Shown here: piece by piece, positions 1-6,465 of the stretch | How the letters are laid out: every line of letters begins with the position of its first letter | How positions within the stretch are numbered: position 1 is the stretch's first letter | Source of the DNA: an uncultured Oscillospiraceae bacterium | GTDB lineage: Bacteria > Bacillota > Clostridia > Oscillospirales > Oscillospiraceae | Reading direction: 5' to 3' | DNA: 6,621 bases | Assembly: GCA_947628265.1 (NCBI GenBank) | Contig: CANQZF010000099.1 | Span: 1-6,621, forward strand | Position numbers and translations under genes: made by a program | Notes under the pieces: model-generated | Told to the model about the DNA's origin: nothing | The model's database searches: none | The model's input: only the letters and a program-made list of their open reading frames with translations

Positions 1-632
1 AGCCCCGGCACGGCCCCCTTGTGCTCGGCCTTCACCGGAACCACGTAGCGGCCGTTTTTCATGGTGATGATGGGCTCCTGGAGCACCTTGGCGTAGGTGG
101 GAGAGGTGATGATCTTCTGGAGGGCCTCCCGGACCTTACTTCCCGCCACGCGCATGGCCCGGCGGATGTCCGCAAGCTCCGCCGAGGCGGAGTCCGCCAG
201 CTCCCCCTCGCCGATGATGGAGTTTGTGATCTTCTCCTCCAGATACTTGTTGGCGTGGAGGGAGGAGAAGAGGTAACCAATGCTCCCGGCGCCCTTCTCG
301 TCCCCGGAGGCGTAGGCGATGGCGCTCCGGGCCTCCCGGAGGACCTGGGCGATGTCCGTAAGCTCCCGGGTGTTCAGCATCCCCCCGGCGTCGGCCCTGC
401 GGAGGCTGTCCCGTATGTCCTTCACCCCGGAAAAGGAGGGCGCGGAGTGGAGGGTCATAAGCTCCCGGGCGTCGGTGGTCTCCCGGAGACGCTTTTCCAC
501 CTCCGCTTTGTCGGAGGAGGGGGTAAGCGCCCGGGCGGCCTCCTTGGCCCCGTCGGACACGGCCTCGGAAGCCAGGAGCTCCAGCACCGCCGGCAGCTCC
601 AGCACGGCCTCAGATTTTTCATACAGCGTCAT
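1..632 (-). CDS. mutS2: MutS2 (Smr-domain MutS-like ATPase), N-terminal part, cut by window edge
   Basis: Only the first 210 codons are present; the gene runs off the left edge, whereas the family is usually about 780-800 residues. The visible part is the N-terminal region before the ATPase. It contains stretches I recognise as MutS2: IIGEGELADSAS (139-150), AELADIRRAMR (151-161), and a run from LQKIITSPTYAKVLQEP (171-187) to MKNGRYVVPVKAEHKGAVPG (191-210). The start is the ATG at 632, preceded by AAAGGAGG with AGGAGG 8 nt upstream. MutS2 is a dimeric ATPase with a C-terminal Smr nuclease-like domain. In the family it has been linked to suppression of recombination in Helicobacter and to splitting of collided ribosomes in Bacillus; it is not a mismatch repair protein. 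The Walker motifs and Smr domain lie outside the window, so the integrity of the gene cannot be judged. It has its own promoter and is separated from the upstream ABC operon by a terminator. Confidence 0.93.
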   Translation of the reverse strand, partial: MTLYEKSEAVLELPAVLELLASEAVSDGAKEAARALTPSSDKAEVEKRLRETTDARELMTLHSAPSFSGVKDIRDSLRRADAGGMLNTRELTDIAQVLREARSAIAYASGDEKGAGSIGYLFSSLHANKYLEEKITNSIIGEGELADSASAELADIRRAMRVAGSKVREALQKIITSPTYAKVLQEPIITMKNGRYVVPVKAEHKGAVPG

Positions 633-675
633 GTTTCGCGCCTCCTTTGGGGTAGTTATGCGTATGTTTGGGTAA

Positions 676-704
676 ATCATACCATATTTCCTTACCTTTT
701 TCAA
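676..704 (-). promoter_or_regulatory. Sigma-A promoter of mutS2
   Basis: Read on the minus strand, TTGAAA (704-699) is followed after exactly 17 nt by TATGAT (681-676). A TG one base upstream of the -10 box makes it an extended -10. Each box differs from consensus at one position. The predicted start is near 669, giving a leader of about 37 nt that holds the AGGAGG site of mutS2. The -35 box lies only about 8 nt past the terminator tail of the upstream operon, so mutS2 appears to be transcribed independently. This is inference from sequence; no regulator site is evident apart from a weak GGTA/TACC dyad over the -10 box. Confidence 0.85.
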
Positions 705-711
705 GTACGCG

Positions 712-736
712 AAAGCCCCCGGGAAAACCCGGGGGC
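712..736 (-). terminator. Intrinsic terminator of the GntR-ABC operon
   Basis: A perfect 9-bp GC stem (GCCCCCGGG, 715-723, paired with 728-736) closes a 4-nt loop. On the minus strand it starts 6 nt past the stop codon of the permease gene and is followed by only three Ts (714-712). The stem is very stable but the T-tract is short, so some read-through into mutS2 is possible. On the plus strand no T-tract follows directly. Confidence 0.75.
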
Positions 737-742
737 CTTAAA

Positions 743-1543
743 TTATTCAAGATTGAGTCTGTTTTTCAAAAACCAGGCGGTGATCAAATAGTATATCCCG
801 CCGGAGACTATCGCTCCCAGGGCCAGGTGGCCGCAGGTGATGCGCCAGCTCTCCATGAAGCCCCGGGCGGCTGTCTCCGTCCCGGCGGCGAGCCCCGCGT
901 CCGGGACCATGGACACCCGGACGCCGGAGACGACCTGGGTGAGGACGGCGAAGAGGATGAACACCCCCACGGAGGCCAGCATCTTCCGGCTGCTGAAGCT
1001 GTGGCCCACGGAGAGGGCGGCGAAGATCATGAGGCTCATGGCCACGCTCTCCAGGAAGAGGATGACCAGCAGCTCCACCAGGACCTCCACGTTGTTGAAG
1101 TCCGTGAAGAGCCGGAGGATGTCGCCCAGGGCGTCCGTCAGGCCCCGGATGAAATCCACGTCCAGCACCAGCAGGACCACCGACAGCACGATGGTCACAA
1201 TGGCGGCGGCGTACCAGAGGGCCGCCGTCAACACCTTGCTCCAGATCTGGGCGTGGACGGAGACGGGGAGGGTGTGGGTGATGTACCCCTCGCTGCGCAG
1301 CAGGTTATTTCTGAACCGGGCCACCATGACAAAGACGGTGATGGCCCCCAGGGAAATGAGCCCCAGGATGAACGCCACCATCGAAAGGCCGAGGATCACC
1401 GACAGGGCCGCCGGCAGACGGTCCGTATTCATCCAGCGCACCGCCAGATTGGCAAGGCCCGACACCAGCAGCATGACGCCGAGGATGGGGAGCATGGTCC
1501 GGGACGTGGCCCGCAGCTCGTATTTCATAAGCTTTCCTAACAT
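743..1543 (-). CDS. ABC transporter membrane permease (ABC-2-like), partner of the adjacent ATPase
   Basis: A 266-aa polytopic membrane protein, best read as the membrane half of the transporter whose ATPase is encoded just upstream. About six hydrophobic segments are visible, near residues 17-36, 46-76, 100-128, 154-179, 189-208 and 236-258. A cytoplasmic stretch after the second (FRNNLLRSEGYITHTLPVS, 77-95) matches the (N/D)LxxxEGYLxxTLPVS pattern common in clostridial ABC-2-like permeases, and the C-terminus ends in LKNRLNLE. The ATG at 1543 has GGGAGG 7 nt upstream and overlaps the ATPase stop by 7 nt, which points to translational coupling. An in-frame ATG five codons later has a weaker site and is less likely. 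Because there is one permease gene, the transporter is probably two ATPases with two permeases. Such modules next to YtrA-type repressors often respond to cell-wall-active peptides, but the substrate here is unknown. Confidence 0.85.
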   Translation of the reverse strand: MLGKLMKYELRATSRTMLPILGVMLLVSGLANLAVRWMNTDRLPAALSVILGLSMVAFILGLISLGAITVFVMVARFRNNLLRSEGYITHTLPVSVHAQIWSKVLTAALWYAAAIVTIVLSVVLLVLDVDFIRGLTDALGDILRLFTDFNNVEVLVELLVILFLESVAMSLMIFAALSVGHSFSSRKMLASVGVFILFAVLTQVVSGVRVSMVPDAGLAAGTETAARGFMESWRITCGHLALGAIVSGGIYYLITAWFLKNRLNLE

Positions 1544-2232
1544 CTGAACACCTCCCTGAAGATCTCGTCCACGCTCTTGCCGTGCTTCTCCCGGAGCTCC
1601 TCCGCCGGGGCGGCCAGGACGATCTTTCCGCTCTTCAAAAAGAGGATGTCGTCCAGCACCCGCTCCACGTCAGCGATGAGGTGGGTGGAGATCAGCACCG
1701 TGGCGCTGGGGTCGTAATTCGCGATGATGGTCCCCAAAATCACGTCCCGGGCCGCCGGGTCCACGCCGCCGATGGGCTCGTCCAGAAGGTAGAGCCTGGC
1801 CCTGCGGCTCATGACGGCGATGAGCTGGAGCTTCTCCCGGGTGCCCTTGGACATGTGCTTGATTTTGGCCCTCCCGTCGATCTCAAACCGCTCCATCATC
1901 GCCTTCGCCGCCGAGGCGTCGAAGTCCGAATAAAAGTCGCCGTAAAAGGCCATGAGCTGCGCCCCCGTCATGTAGTCCGGGACGCAGGCCCTGTCCGGGA
2001 GGTAGGAGACGATCTTCTTTGTCTCCACCCCCGGCTCTTTGCCGTCGATGAGTATTTTCCCGGCGCTGGGCCGCAGAAGGCCGTTGGCCAGCTTCAAAAG
2101 GGTGGTCTTCCCGCTGCCGTTGGGCCCCAAAAGCCCCACGATGCGCCCCGGCTCCAGGGTGAGGTCCACCCCGTCAAGGGCTTTTGTCCCGCCGAAGGAC
2201 TTGGAAAGCCCCGCGCAAGTCAAAATAGGCAT
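1537..2232 (-). CDS. ABC transporter ATP-binding protein (YtrB/YhcH-like)
   Basis: A 231-aa single-domain ABC ATPase that should power the neighbouring permease on the cytoplasmic face. Visible motifs in order: Walker A GPNGSGKT (36-43), signature MSKGT (127-131), Walker B LYLLDE with Asp151 and catalytic Glu152, D-loop GGVD (155-158) and switch His184 (STH). The stretch REKLQLIAVMSRR (132-144) followed by DEPIGGVDPAARD (151-163) is typical of ATPases paired with YtrA-type repressors. Two departures from canonical ABC proteins are evident: LSGGQ is MSKGT, and the Q-loop position reads YLPDRACVPD (77-86) without an obvious Gln. Both are common in this subfamily, and the catalytic residues are intact, so I expect an active enzyme. 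Its ATG overlaps the repressor's stop by one base (TAATG), with AGGAGG 7 nt upstream inside the end of the repressor gene. Confidence 0.92.
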   Translation of the reverse strand: MPILTCAGLSKSFGGTKALDGVDLTLEPGRIVGLLGPNGSGKTTLLKLANGLLRPSAGKILIDGKEPGVETKKIVSYLPDRACVPDYMTGAQLMAFYGDFYSDFDASAAKAMMERFEIDGRAKIKHMSKGTREKLQLIAVMSRRARLYLLDEPIGGVDPAARDVILGTIIANYDPSATVLISTHLIADVERVLDDILFLKSGKIVLAAPAEELREKHGKSVDEIFREVFRC

Positions 2233-2609
2233 TATCGTTCCTCCTCTTCGGAAATATTTTCGCTCTTGAGGAGCGCCAAAAGCTCCTCCCCGGTAAAGCC
2301 CAGCTCCCCCATGCTCTCCAGAAACGCCCGGAGCTTCCGGCGGGCCAGGTCCCTCCGGGCCGCGTCCAGCACCCCGGCGTCCTCGGTGACGAACCGGCCG
2401 GAGGTGCGCCGGGTGTACAAAAGCCCCTCCCGCTCCAGCTCCGTGAGGGCCCGCTGCATGGTGTTGGGGTTGACCCCCGCCTCCAGCGCCAGCTCCCGCA
2501 CAGGGGCCAGCTTCTCCCCCGGGCGTATGGAGCCGGAGACGATCTTTACCCGCAGGGTCTCCACGATCTGGGCGTAGATGGGCGCTCCGGCCTCAAATTT
2601 CCATTCCAT
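2232..2609 (-). CDS. GntR-family repressor, YtrA subfamily
   Basis: A 125-aa transcription factor. The N-terminal winged helix-turn-helix spans about 9-76: PIYAQIVETLR (10-20), GEKLAPVRELALEAGVN (31-47), recognition helix NPNTMQRALTELEREG (47-62), and wing GLLYTRRTSGRFV (62-74). The C-terminal part (about 77-120) is short and helical, with no ligand-binding domain. That length is diagnostic of the YtrA subfamily, which dimerises through a small helical tail and usually represses its own ABC transporter operon. It is the first gene of a three-gene operon and sits directly behind a large palindrome overlapping its promoter, so autorepression is the natural reading. The start ATG at 2609 has AGGGGG 6 nt upstream, only a partial Shine-Dalgarno match; the nearby second ATG is out of frame and stops at once. 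The inducer is unknown. The acidic tail (SEEEER) is encoded by the next gene's ribosome binding site. Confidence 0.92.
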   Translation of the reverse strand: MEWKFEAGAPIYAQIVETLRVKIVSGSIRPGEKLAPVRELALEAGVNPNTMQRALTELEREGLLYTRRTSGRFVTEDAGVLDAARRDLARRKLRAFLESMGELGFTGEELLALLKSENISEEEER

Positions 2610-2625
2610 ATCCCGCCCCCTATAA

Positions 2626-2659
2626 GTATTATTGTATTAAGTAAGTAATACAATAATAC
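2626..2659. promoter_or_regulatory. Large palindromic operator for the GntR-family repressor
   Basis: Two perfect 14-bp inverted arms (GTATTATTGTATTA at 2626-2639; TAATACAATAATAC at 2646-2659) flank a 6-bp spacer. Each arm itself contains the hexamer GTATTA (or its complement TAATAC) twice, 8 bp apart, giving four half-sites. The right arm covers the -10 box of the repressor promoter, and the dyad centre falls on the predicted transcription start at about 2643. Only half of the dyad would be transcribed, so it cannot act as an RNA hairpin in the operon transcript and is best read as a DNA-binding site. YtrA-type regulators are known to bind dyads at their own promoters. That this repressor binds here is inference from position and symmetry. 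Confidence 0.85.
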
Positions 2660-2678
2660 ACTTTTCCCCTTTTGTCAA
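2650..2678 (-). promoter_or_regulatory. Sigma-A promoter of the GntR-ABC operon
   Basis: On the minus strand a perfect TTGACA (2678-2673) is followed after 17 nt by TATTGT (2655-2650), a 4/6 match to TATAAT. The predicted start is near 2643, with a 33-nt leader to the repressor ATG. A strong -35 with a weak -10 buried in the operator arm suits a promoter that is normally held off by a repressor. A second -10-like hexamer, TACAAT (2636-2631), lacks a suitable -35 box. Confidence 0.75.
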
Positions 2679-2688
2679 GGGAGAGAAC

Positions 2689-2740
2689 AAAAAAATTTCC
2701 CGTCCGCCTCTCGCCCTGGGGCTGAGGCAGACGGGGAATT
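2689..2740 (-). terminator. Intrinsic terminator of the ABC exporter operon
   Basis: On the minus strand a 17-bp stem (2740-2724 with 2710-2694) carries one C-A mismatch and one G-U wobble, closes a 13-nt loop, and runs into seven Ts (2695-2689). It begins 5 nt past the stop codon of the second exporter gene. The plus strand has no T-tract on the other side, so it acts in one direction. It isolates the exporter operon from the GntR promoter, whose -35 box begins about 10 nt beyond. Confidence 0.9.
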
Positions 2741-2745
2741 CAAAG

Positions 2746-4644
2746 TCACGCGTTTTTCTCCAGCTGCTTTTGCTGTTCGTGGAACTGGAGCATATAGAGC
2801 TTGTAGTACCGGCCCTTTTTGTGGAGGAGCTCCTGATGGGTGCCCTGCTCCTTAATTTCGCCGTGGCTCAAAAGGATAATGTTGTCCGAATGCTGGATGG
2901 TGGAGAGGCGGTGGGCCACGATGAGCATGGTGCCGATGTTCTTCATCTTCTCCAGAGAGTCCTGGATCAAAATCTCGGTCTCCGTGTCGATGTTGGCGGT
3001 GGCTTCGTCCAGGATCATGACCTCGGGCCTGTGGAGGATGGTGCGGGCAAAGGAGAGGAGCTGTCTCTGTCCGGCGGAGAAATTGTTGCCCCGCTCCCGG
3101 ACCACCTCGTCAAGGCCGCCGTCCAGCTTATTAATGAAGTGGTCGGCGTTGACGTAGCGGCACGCCTGCCAGATCTCCTCGTCGGTGAAGCTCTCCTCCC
3201 GAAGGACGATGTTGGAGCGGATGGTGCCGGAGAACAGGAACACGTCCTGGAGCATCTGCCCGAAGTGCCGGCGCAGGGAGGAGACCTTGATGTGCCGGAT
3301 GTCGATGCCATCAATGAGGATCTGGCCCTTCTGGATGTCGTAGTTGCGGCACATGAGGCTGAGGATGGTGGTCTTGCCCGAGCCCGTGGCGCCCACGAAG
3401 GCCACGGTCTCCCGGGGCTTTACGTGGAAGCTGACGCCCTTCAGGACCCACTCGCCGGGGACGTAGGCAAACCAGACGTCCCGAAATTCAATGTCGCCCT
3501 CGATGTGGTCAAGCTCGATGGCGTCCGGCTCGTCCACAAGCTCCGGCTCCATGTCGAAGATGGTGAAGATCTTCTCGGCGGAGGCGAAGGCGGACTGGAG
3601 CTGGTTGAACTGCTCGGCCAGGGTCTGGATGGGGTTGAAGAACCGCGAGATATACATATAGAAGCTGACCAGCGTCTGGCTCTGGATAGTCTGGCCCAAA
3701 AAGTGCGTCTCCCGGATGTAGCCCCGGCCGCACAGATAGAGGAGGCACAGCACGGAGCTGATGTAGAGCATATACACCATGGGCCGGAAGATGCCGAAGA
3801 CCAGGGTCATGTTTCTCCGGGCGATACGCAGACCCCGGGACTTCTCCGTGAACTCCTGCATTTTGGCGTCCTCCCGGTTGAAGATTTGGGTGATCTTAAT
3901 GCCGGAGAGGTTTTCGGAGAGGTAGGTGTTGATGTCCGTGGTCCTGTCCTTCACCGTGCGGAAGACCCGACGGGTGAAGGTGCGGAAGATGACGGTGAAG
4001 AGGACGAGAAACGGGATGAAGCAAAGCACCATCAGCGTCAGCTCGTAATTTAAAAGGAGCATGGCCGCCAGGACGCCCACGATGACGAAGACGTTGCGGA
4101 TCATGTTCACCAGGATGTTGGTGAACATCATGGAGATGGCGTTGGTGTCGTTGGTGACACGGGTGACGAGCTTGCCCACGGGGATCTGGTTGAGCTGGTT
4201 GTGGGACAGGCTCTCGATGTGGGTGAAGAGGTCCTGCCGGAGGGCCGAGAGGATCTTCTGCCCGGTCTTCTGGAGGACGATGGACTGGAAGTAGGTGCTG
4301 ACCAGGGACACCGCCAAAATCCCGGCGTAGACGCCCACGCGGATGAAGAGGTCCCGGAGGGCGAAGCCGTCCTCCTTGATGATTCCCTCGATGTCCCCCA
4401 CCAAAAGGGGCGAGAGGATGTCGTAGGCGATAGCCAGGAGCATCATAATGAGCACCGCCAAAAAGCTCTTCCAGTAGGGCTTGGCGTAGGGCAGCATCCG
4501 GGCCATGATCTCCCGGTCCGGGACGTTGCGGTCAAAGGTGACCACGGCCTTCCGGCGCTTTAAGGTGATGAAAGCGGCCACGAAAAGGAGCGTGAAAGCG
4601 CCGATGATGGCGCCCACGATGTAAAGCGGTGTAAACTCACCCAT
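2746..4644 (-). CDS. Heterodimeric ABC exporter, subunit with the catalytic Glu (BmrD/EfrB/TM288-like)
   Basis: A 632-aa half-transporter with an N-terminal membrane domain and a C-terminal ATPase domain. The exporter core begins near residue 43, with helices around 58-82, 98-121, 174-197, 200-222, 279-305 and 323-344; the conserved GKLVTRVTNDTNAI stretch is at 157-170. ATPase motifs: A-loop Tyr394, Walker A GATGSGKT (418-425), Q-loop Gln466, signature FSAGQ (522-526), Walker B VMILDE with Asp546 and catalytic Glu547, D-loop ANID (550-553), switch His578. The Glu with a non-canonical signature is the pattern of the consensus-site subunit in heterodimeric exporters; its partner is the upstream gene. 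An additional hydrophobic segment (about 7-28) followed by KRRK precedes the core and is not standard for the family. The ATG at 4644 has GGAGG 8 nt upstream and overlaps the partner's stop by 8 nt. The substrate cannot be told from sequence; relatives export drugs. Confidence 0.93.
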   Translation of the reverse strand: MGEFTPLYIVGAIIGAFTLLFVAAFITLKRRKAVVTFDRNVPDREIMARMLPYAKPYWKSFLAVLIMMLLAIAYDILSPLLVGDIEGIIKEDGFALRDLFIRVGVYAGILAVSLVSTYFQSIVLQKTGQKILSALRQDLFTHIESLSHNQLNQIPVGKLVTRVTNDTNAISMMFTNILVNMIRNVFVIVGVLAAMLLLNYELTLMVLCFIPFLVLFTVIFRTFTRRVFRTVKDRTTDINTYLSENLSGIKITQIFNREDAKMQEFTEKSRGLRIARRNMTLVFGIFRPMVYMLYISSVLCLLYLCGRGYIRETHFLGQTIQSQTLVSFYMYISRFFNPIQTLAEQFNQLQSAFASAEKIFTIFDMEPELVDEPDAIELDHIEGDIEFRDVWFAYVPGEWVLKGVSFHVKPRETVAFVGATGSGKTTILSLMCRNYDIQKGQILIDGIDIRHIKVSSLRRHFGQMLQDVFLFSGTIRSNIVLREESFTDEEIWQACRYVNADHFINKLDGGLDEVVRERGNNFSAGQRQLLSFARTILHRPEVMILDEATANIDTETEILIQDSLEKMKNIGTMLIVAHRLSTIQHSDNIILLSHGEIKEQGTHQELLHKKGRYYKLYMLQFHEQQKQLEKNA

Positions 4645-6418
4645 TGTGCTCGCCTCCCTCCTCCTCCAGCTTCTGGAGGTCCACCATGTGCTTATATTCG
4701 GGGCAGGTCTCGAGAAGCTCGGCGTGGGGCCCGAAGGCCACCAGCTTCCCGTCCTCTAAAAACAGGATCTTGTCCATCCGCTCGATGGTGGAGATGCGGT
4801 GGGCGATGAGGATGGTGGTCTTTCCCGCCCGGGTATTGGCCAGGTTCTCAAGAATGGTCTTCTCCGTGCCGGTGTCCACGGCGGAGACGGAGTCGTCCAA
4901 AATCAAAATGGGCGCGTCCTTCAAAAGGGCTCTGGCGATAGAGATGCGCTGCTTCTGCCCGCCGGAGACGGTGACGCCCCGCTCGCCCAGGACCGTCTCG
5001 TACCCCTGGGAGAACTCCATAATGTTGTCGTCCACGTCGGAGAGGACGGCAGCCCGCTTGACCTTCTCCATGTCGGGCTCCCCGGTGGTGAAAGCGATAT
5101 TTTTGGCGATGGTGTCGGAGAAGAGGAAGTTATCCTGGGGCACGTAGGCGCAGGCGGCCCGGACGTCGTGAATGGCCACCTCGTTCACGTCGTTGCCGTC
5201 CACAAAGACGGTGCCGTCGGGGACGTTGTAGGTCCGCAAAATAAGGTCCACCAGGGTGGTCTTCCCGGCCCCCGTGCGGCCCACGAGGCCGACGCTCTCC
5301 CCGGGCTCGATCTTGAAGGACAGGTCCTTCAGTACGTCGTACTCCCCGTTGGGGTAGCGGAAGGTGAGGTCCTTAAACTCGATGCCGCCCCGGACGTCCT
5401 TGAGCTCCCGGACCCCCTCGCGGTCCACGACGTCGCGCTTGGCGTCCAGAAGCTCCGAGATGCGCTTTAAGGACGCCTTGCCCCGGCTCGTCATGTCGAT
5501 AAGCTCGGAAATCGCCATGATGGGCCAGACGATGGCGTTGAAGTAGCCGATGTACTCCACCAGCTGCCCGGCGTTGAATACGCCCCGGTGGACAAGGTAC
5601 CCGCCGTAGCCCAGCACCACGCAGATGACGGACTCCACAAAGAGCGTCACCAGAATGTGCAGCAGCACGGAGGCCCGGGTGAAGTCCACGTTGGCCTTCT
5701 CGTTTTCCTGGTTGAGCTTTTTGAAGGCCCAGAGCTCCTTGGCCTCCTTGACAAACGCCTTGATGACGGCGATGCCGGAGAAGGACTCCTGGGAGAAGTC
5801 GGAGAGCTTGGAAAACGCCTCCTGCCGGATGTCCCACTTTTTCTCCATGTACCGGCCCACCACCGTGGAGATGGCGAAGAGGAACGCCATGGGGATGAGG
5901 GAAAAGCCCGTCAGCACCCGGTCCATGTTCCACATCTTGACGATGGACAGTACCCCCAGCATCAAAGCGTCGGCCAGCATGAGAAGGCCGTTGCCGTAGC
6001 ACTCCTGCACCGTGTCCAGGTCGTTGGTGAACAGGCTCATGAGGTTGCCCACCTTGTTGACCTGGTAATACTGCTGGCTCAGGTCCTTGCAGTGGTCGAA
6101 CATCCGGTTGCGTATGTCCTCCTCCACCCAGATGGCGGAGCCGAAGAAGCAGATACGCCAGAGGAACCGGCCGAACACCATGGAGATCACCACCACCAGC
6201 ATGGGTAGGCAGATCTCGTCCAGCAGGAACGCCATGTCGAAAACCCGATTCACCCCGTCCACGACAACATAGCCGTCGTTCATGCCGTTGACCACCATCT
6301 GATAGAGCCTGGGGACCACAAGCTGCATGTAGTCCACCACGCCCAGGGAGAGAAGTCCCAACAGCAAAATGGGGGCGTAGCGTATGTAGTATCGATTTAT
6401 GTGCTTTCCGAATATCAT
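4637..6418 (-). CDS. Heterodimeric ABC exporter, subunit with degenerate Walker B (BmrC/EfrA/TM287-like)
   Basis: A 593-aa half-transporter, first gene of the exporter operon. Membrane helices lie around residues 14-35, 70-97, 145-165, 168-188, 249-275 and 287-309, with the conserved GNLMSLFTNDLDTV stretch at 124-137. ATPase motifs: A-loop Tyr355, Walker A GRTGAGKT (380-387), Q-loop Gln428 (VPQDNFLF), signature VSGGQ (484-488), Walker B ILILDD with Asp508 and Asp509, D-loop SAVD (512-515), switch His540. Asp509 replaces the catalytic Glu, as in BmrC and TM287, so the site built from this subunit's Walker motifs should hydrolyse poorly, while its intact signature completes the partner's active site. 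I place the start at the ATG at 6418, which has AGGAG 6 nt upstream. The frame stays open to a TTG at 6439 (7 more codons), but that TTG has no ribosome binding site. The substrate is unknown; multidrug export is the usual role of this pair. Confidence 0.93.
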   Translation of the reverse strand: MIFGKHINRYYIRYAPILLLGLLSLGVVDYMQLVVPRLYQMVVNGMNDGYVVVDGVNRVFDMAFLLDEICLPMLVVVISMVFGRFLWRICFFGSAIWVEEDIRNRMFDHCKDLSQQYYQVNKVGNLMSLFTNDLDTVQECYGNGLLMLADALMLGVLSIVKMWNMDRVLTGFSLIPMAFLFAISTVVGRYMEKKWDIRQEAFSKLSDFSQESFSGIAVIKAFVKEAKELWAFKKLNQENEKANVDFTRASVLLHILVTLFVESVICVVLGYGGYLVHRGVFNAGQLVEYIGYFNAIVWPIMAISELIDMTSRGKASLKRISELLDAKRDVVDREGVRELKDVRGGIEFKDLTFRYPNGEYDVLKDLSFKIEPGESVGLVGRTGAGKTTLVDLILRTYNVPDGTVFVDGNDVNEVAIHDVRAACAYVPQDNFLFSDTIAKNIAFTTGEPDMEKVKRAAVLSDVDDNIMEFSQGYETVLGERGVTVSGGQKQRISIARALLKDAPILILDDSVSAVDTGTEKTILENLANTRAGKTTILIAHRISTIERMDKILFLEDGKLVAFGPHAELLETCPEYKHMVDLQKLEEEGGEHNG

Positions 6419-6424
6419 TTCGCT

Positions 6425-6429
6425 CTCCT
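6425..6429 (-). promoter_or_regulatory. Ribosome binding site that fixes the exporter start
   Basis: AGGAG on the minus strand lies 6 nt before the ATG at 6418. It falls inside the extra codons that a TTG start at 6439 would add, and nothing like it precedes that TTG. This supports the shorter 593-aa protein. Confidence 0.8.
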
Positions 6430-6465
6430 GATCTCGCAAAGAAGTGAAAATGTCAGCAAATTTGT

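Noticed and set aside
21..791. Plus-strand open frame of 256 codons at the left edge
   Set aside because: It lies opposite mutS2 and runs through the mutS2 promoter and the operon terminator. The protein is low in complexity and has no family resemblance.
668..1540. Plus-strand frames opposite the permease (290 and 236 codons)
   Set aside because: The minus-strand frame encodes a clear polytopic membrane protein with a ribosome binding site and operon overlap. The plus-strand products are charged, repetitive His/Asp/Gln-rich or Arg/Thr/Ser-rich sequences typical of shadow frames.
2626..2659. The large palindrome as an RNA terminator or attenuator
   Set aside because: The predicted transcription start falls in its centre, so only one arm would be in the transcript. 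The arms are AT-rich, without a GC stem followed by a T-tract.
2770..4053. Long plus-strand open frame (427 codons) opposite the second exporter gene
   Set aside because: It is antisense to a conserved ABC exporter with all its motifs. The product is rich in Glu, Asp, Gly, Leu and Val with no recognisable domain, which is what the reverse strand of GC-rich coding sequence gives.
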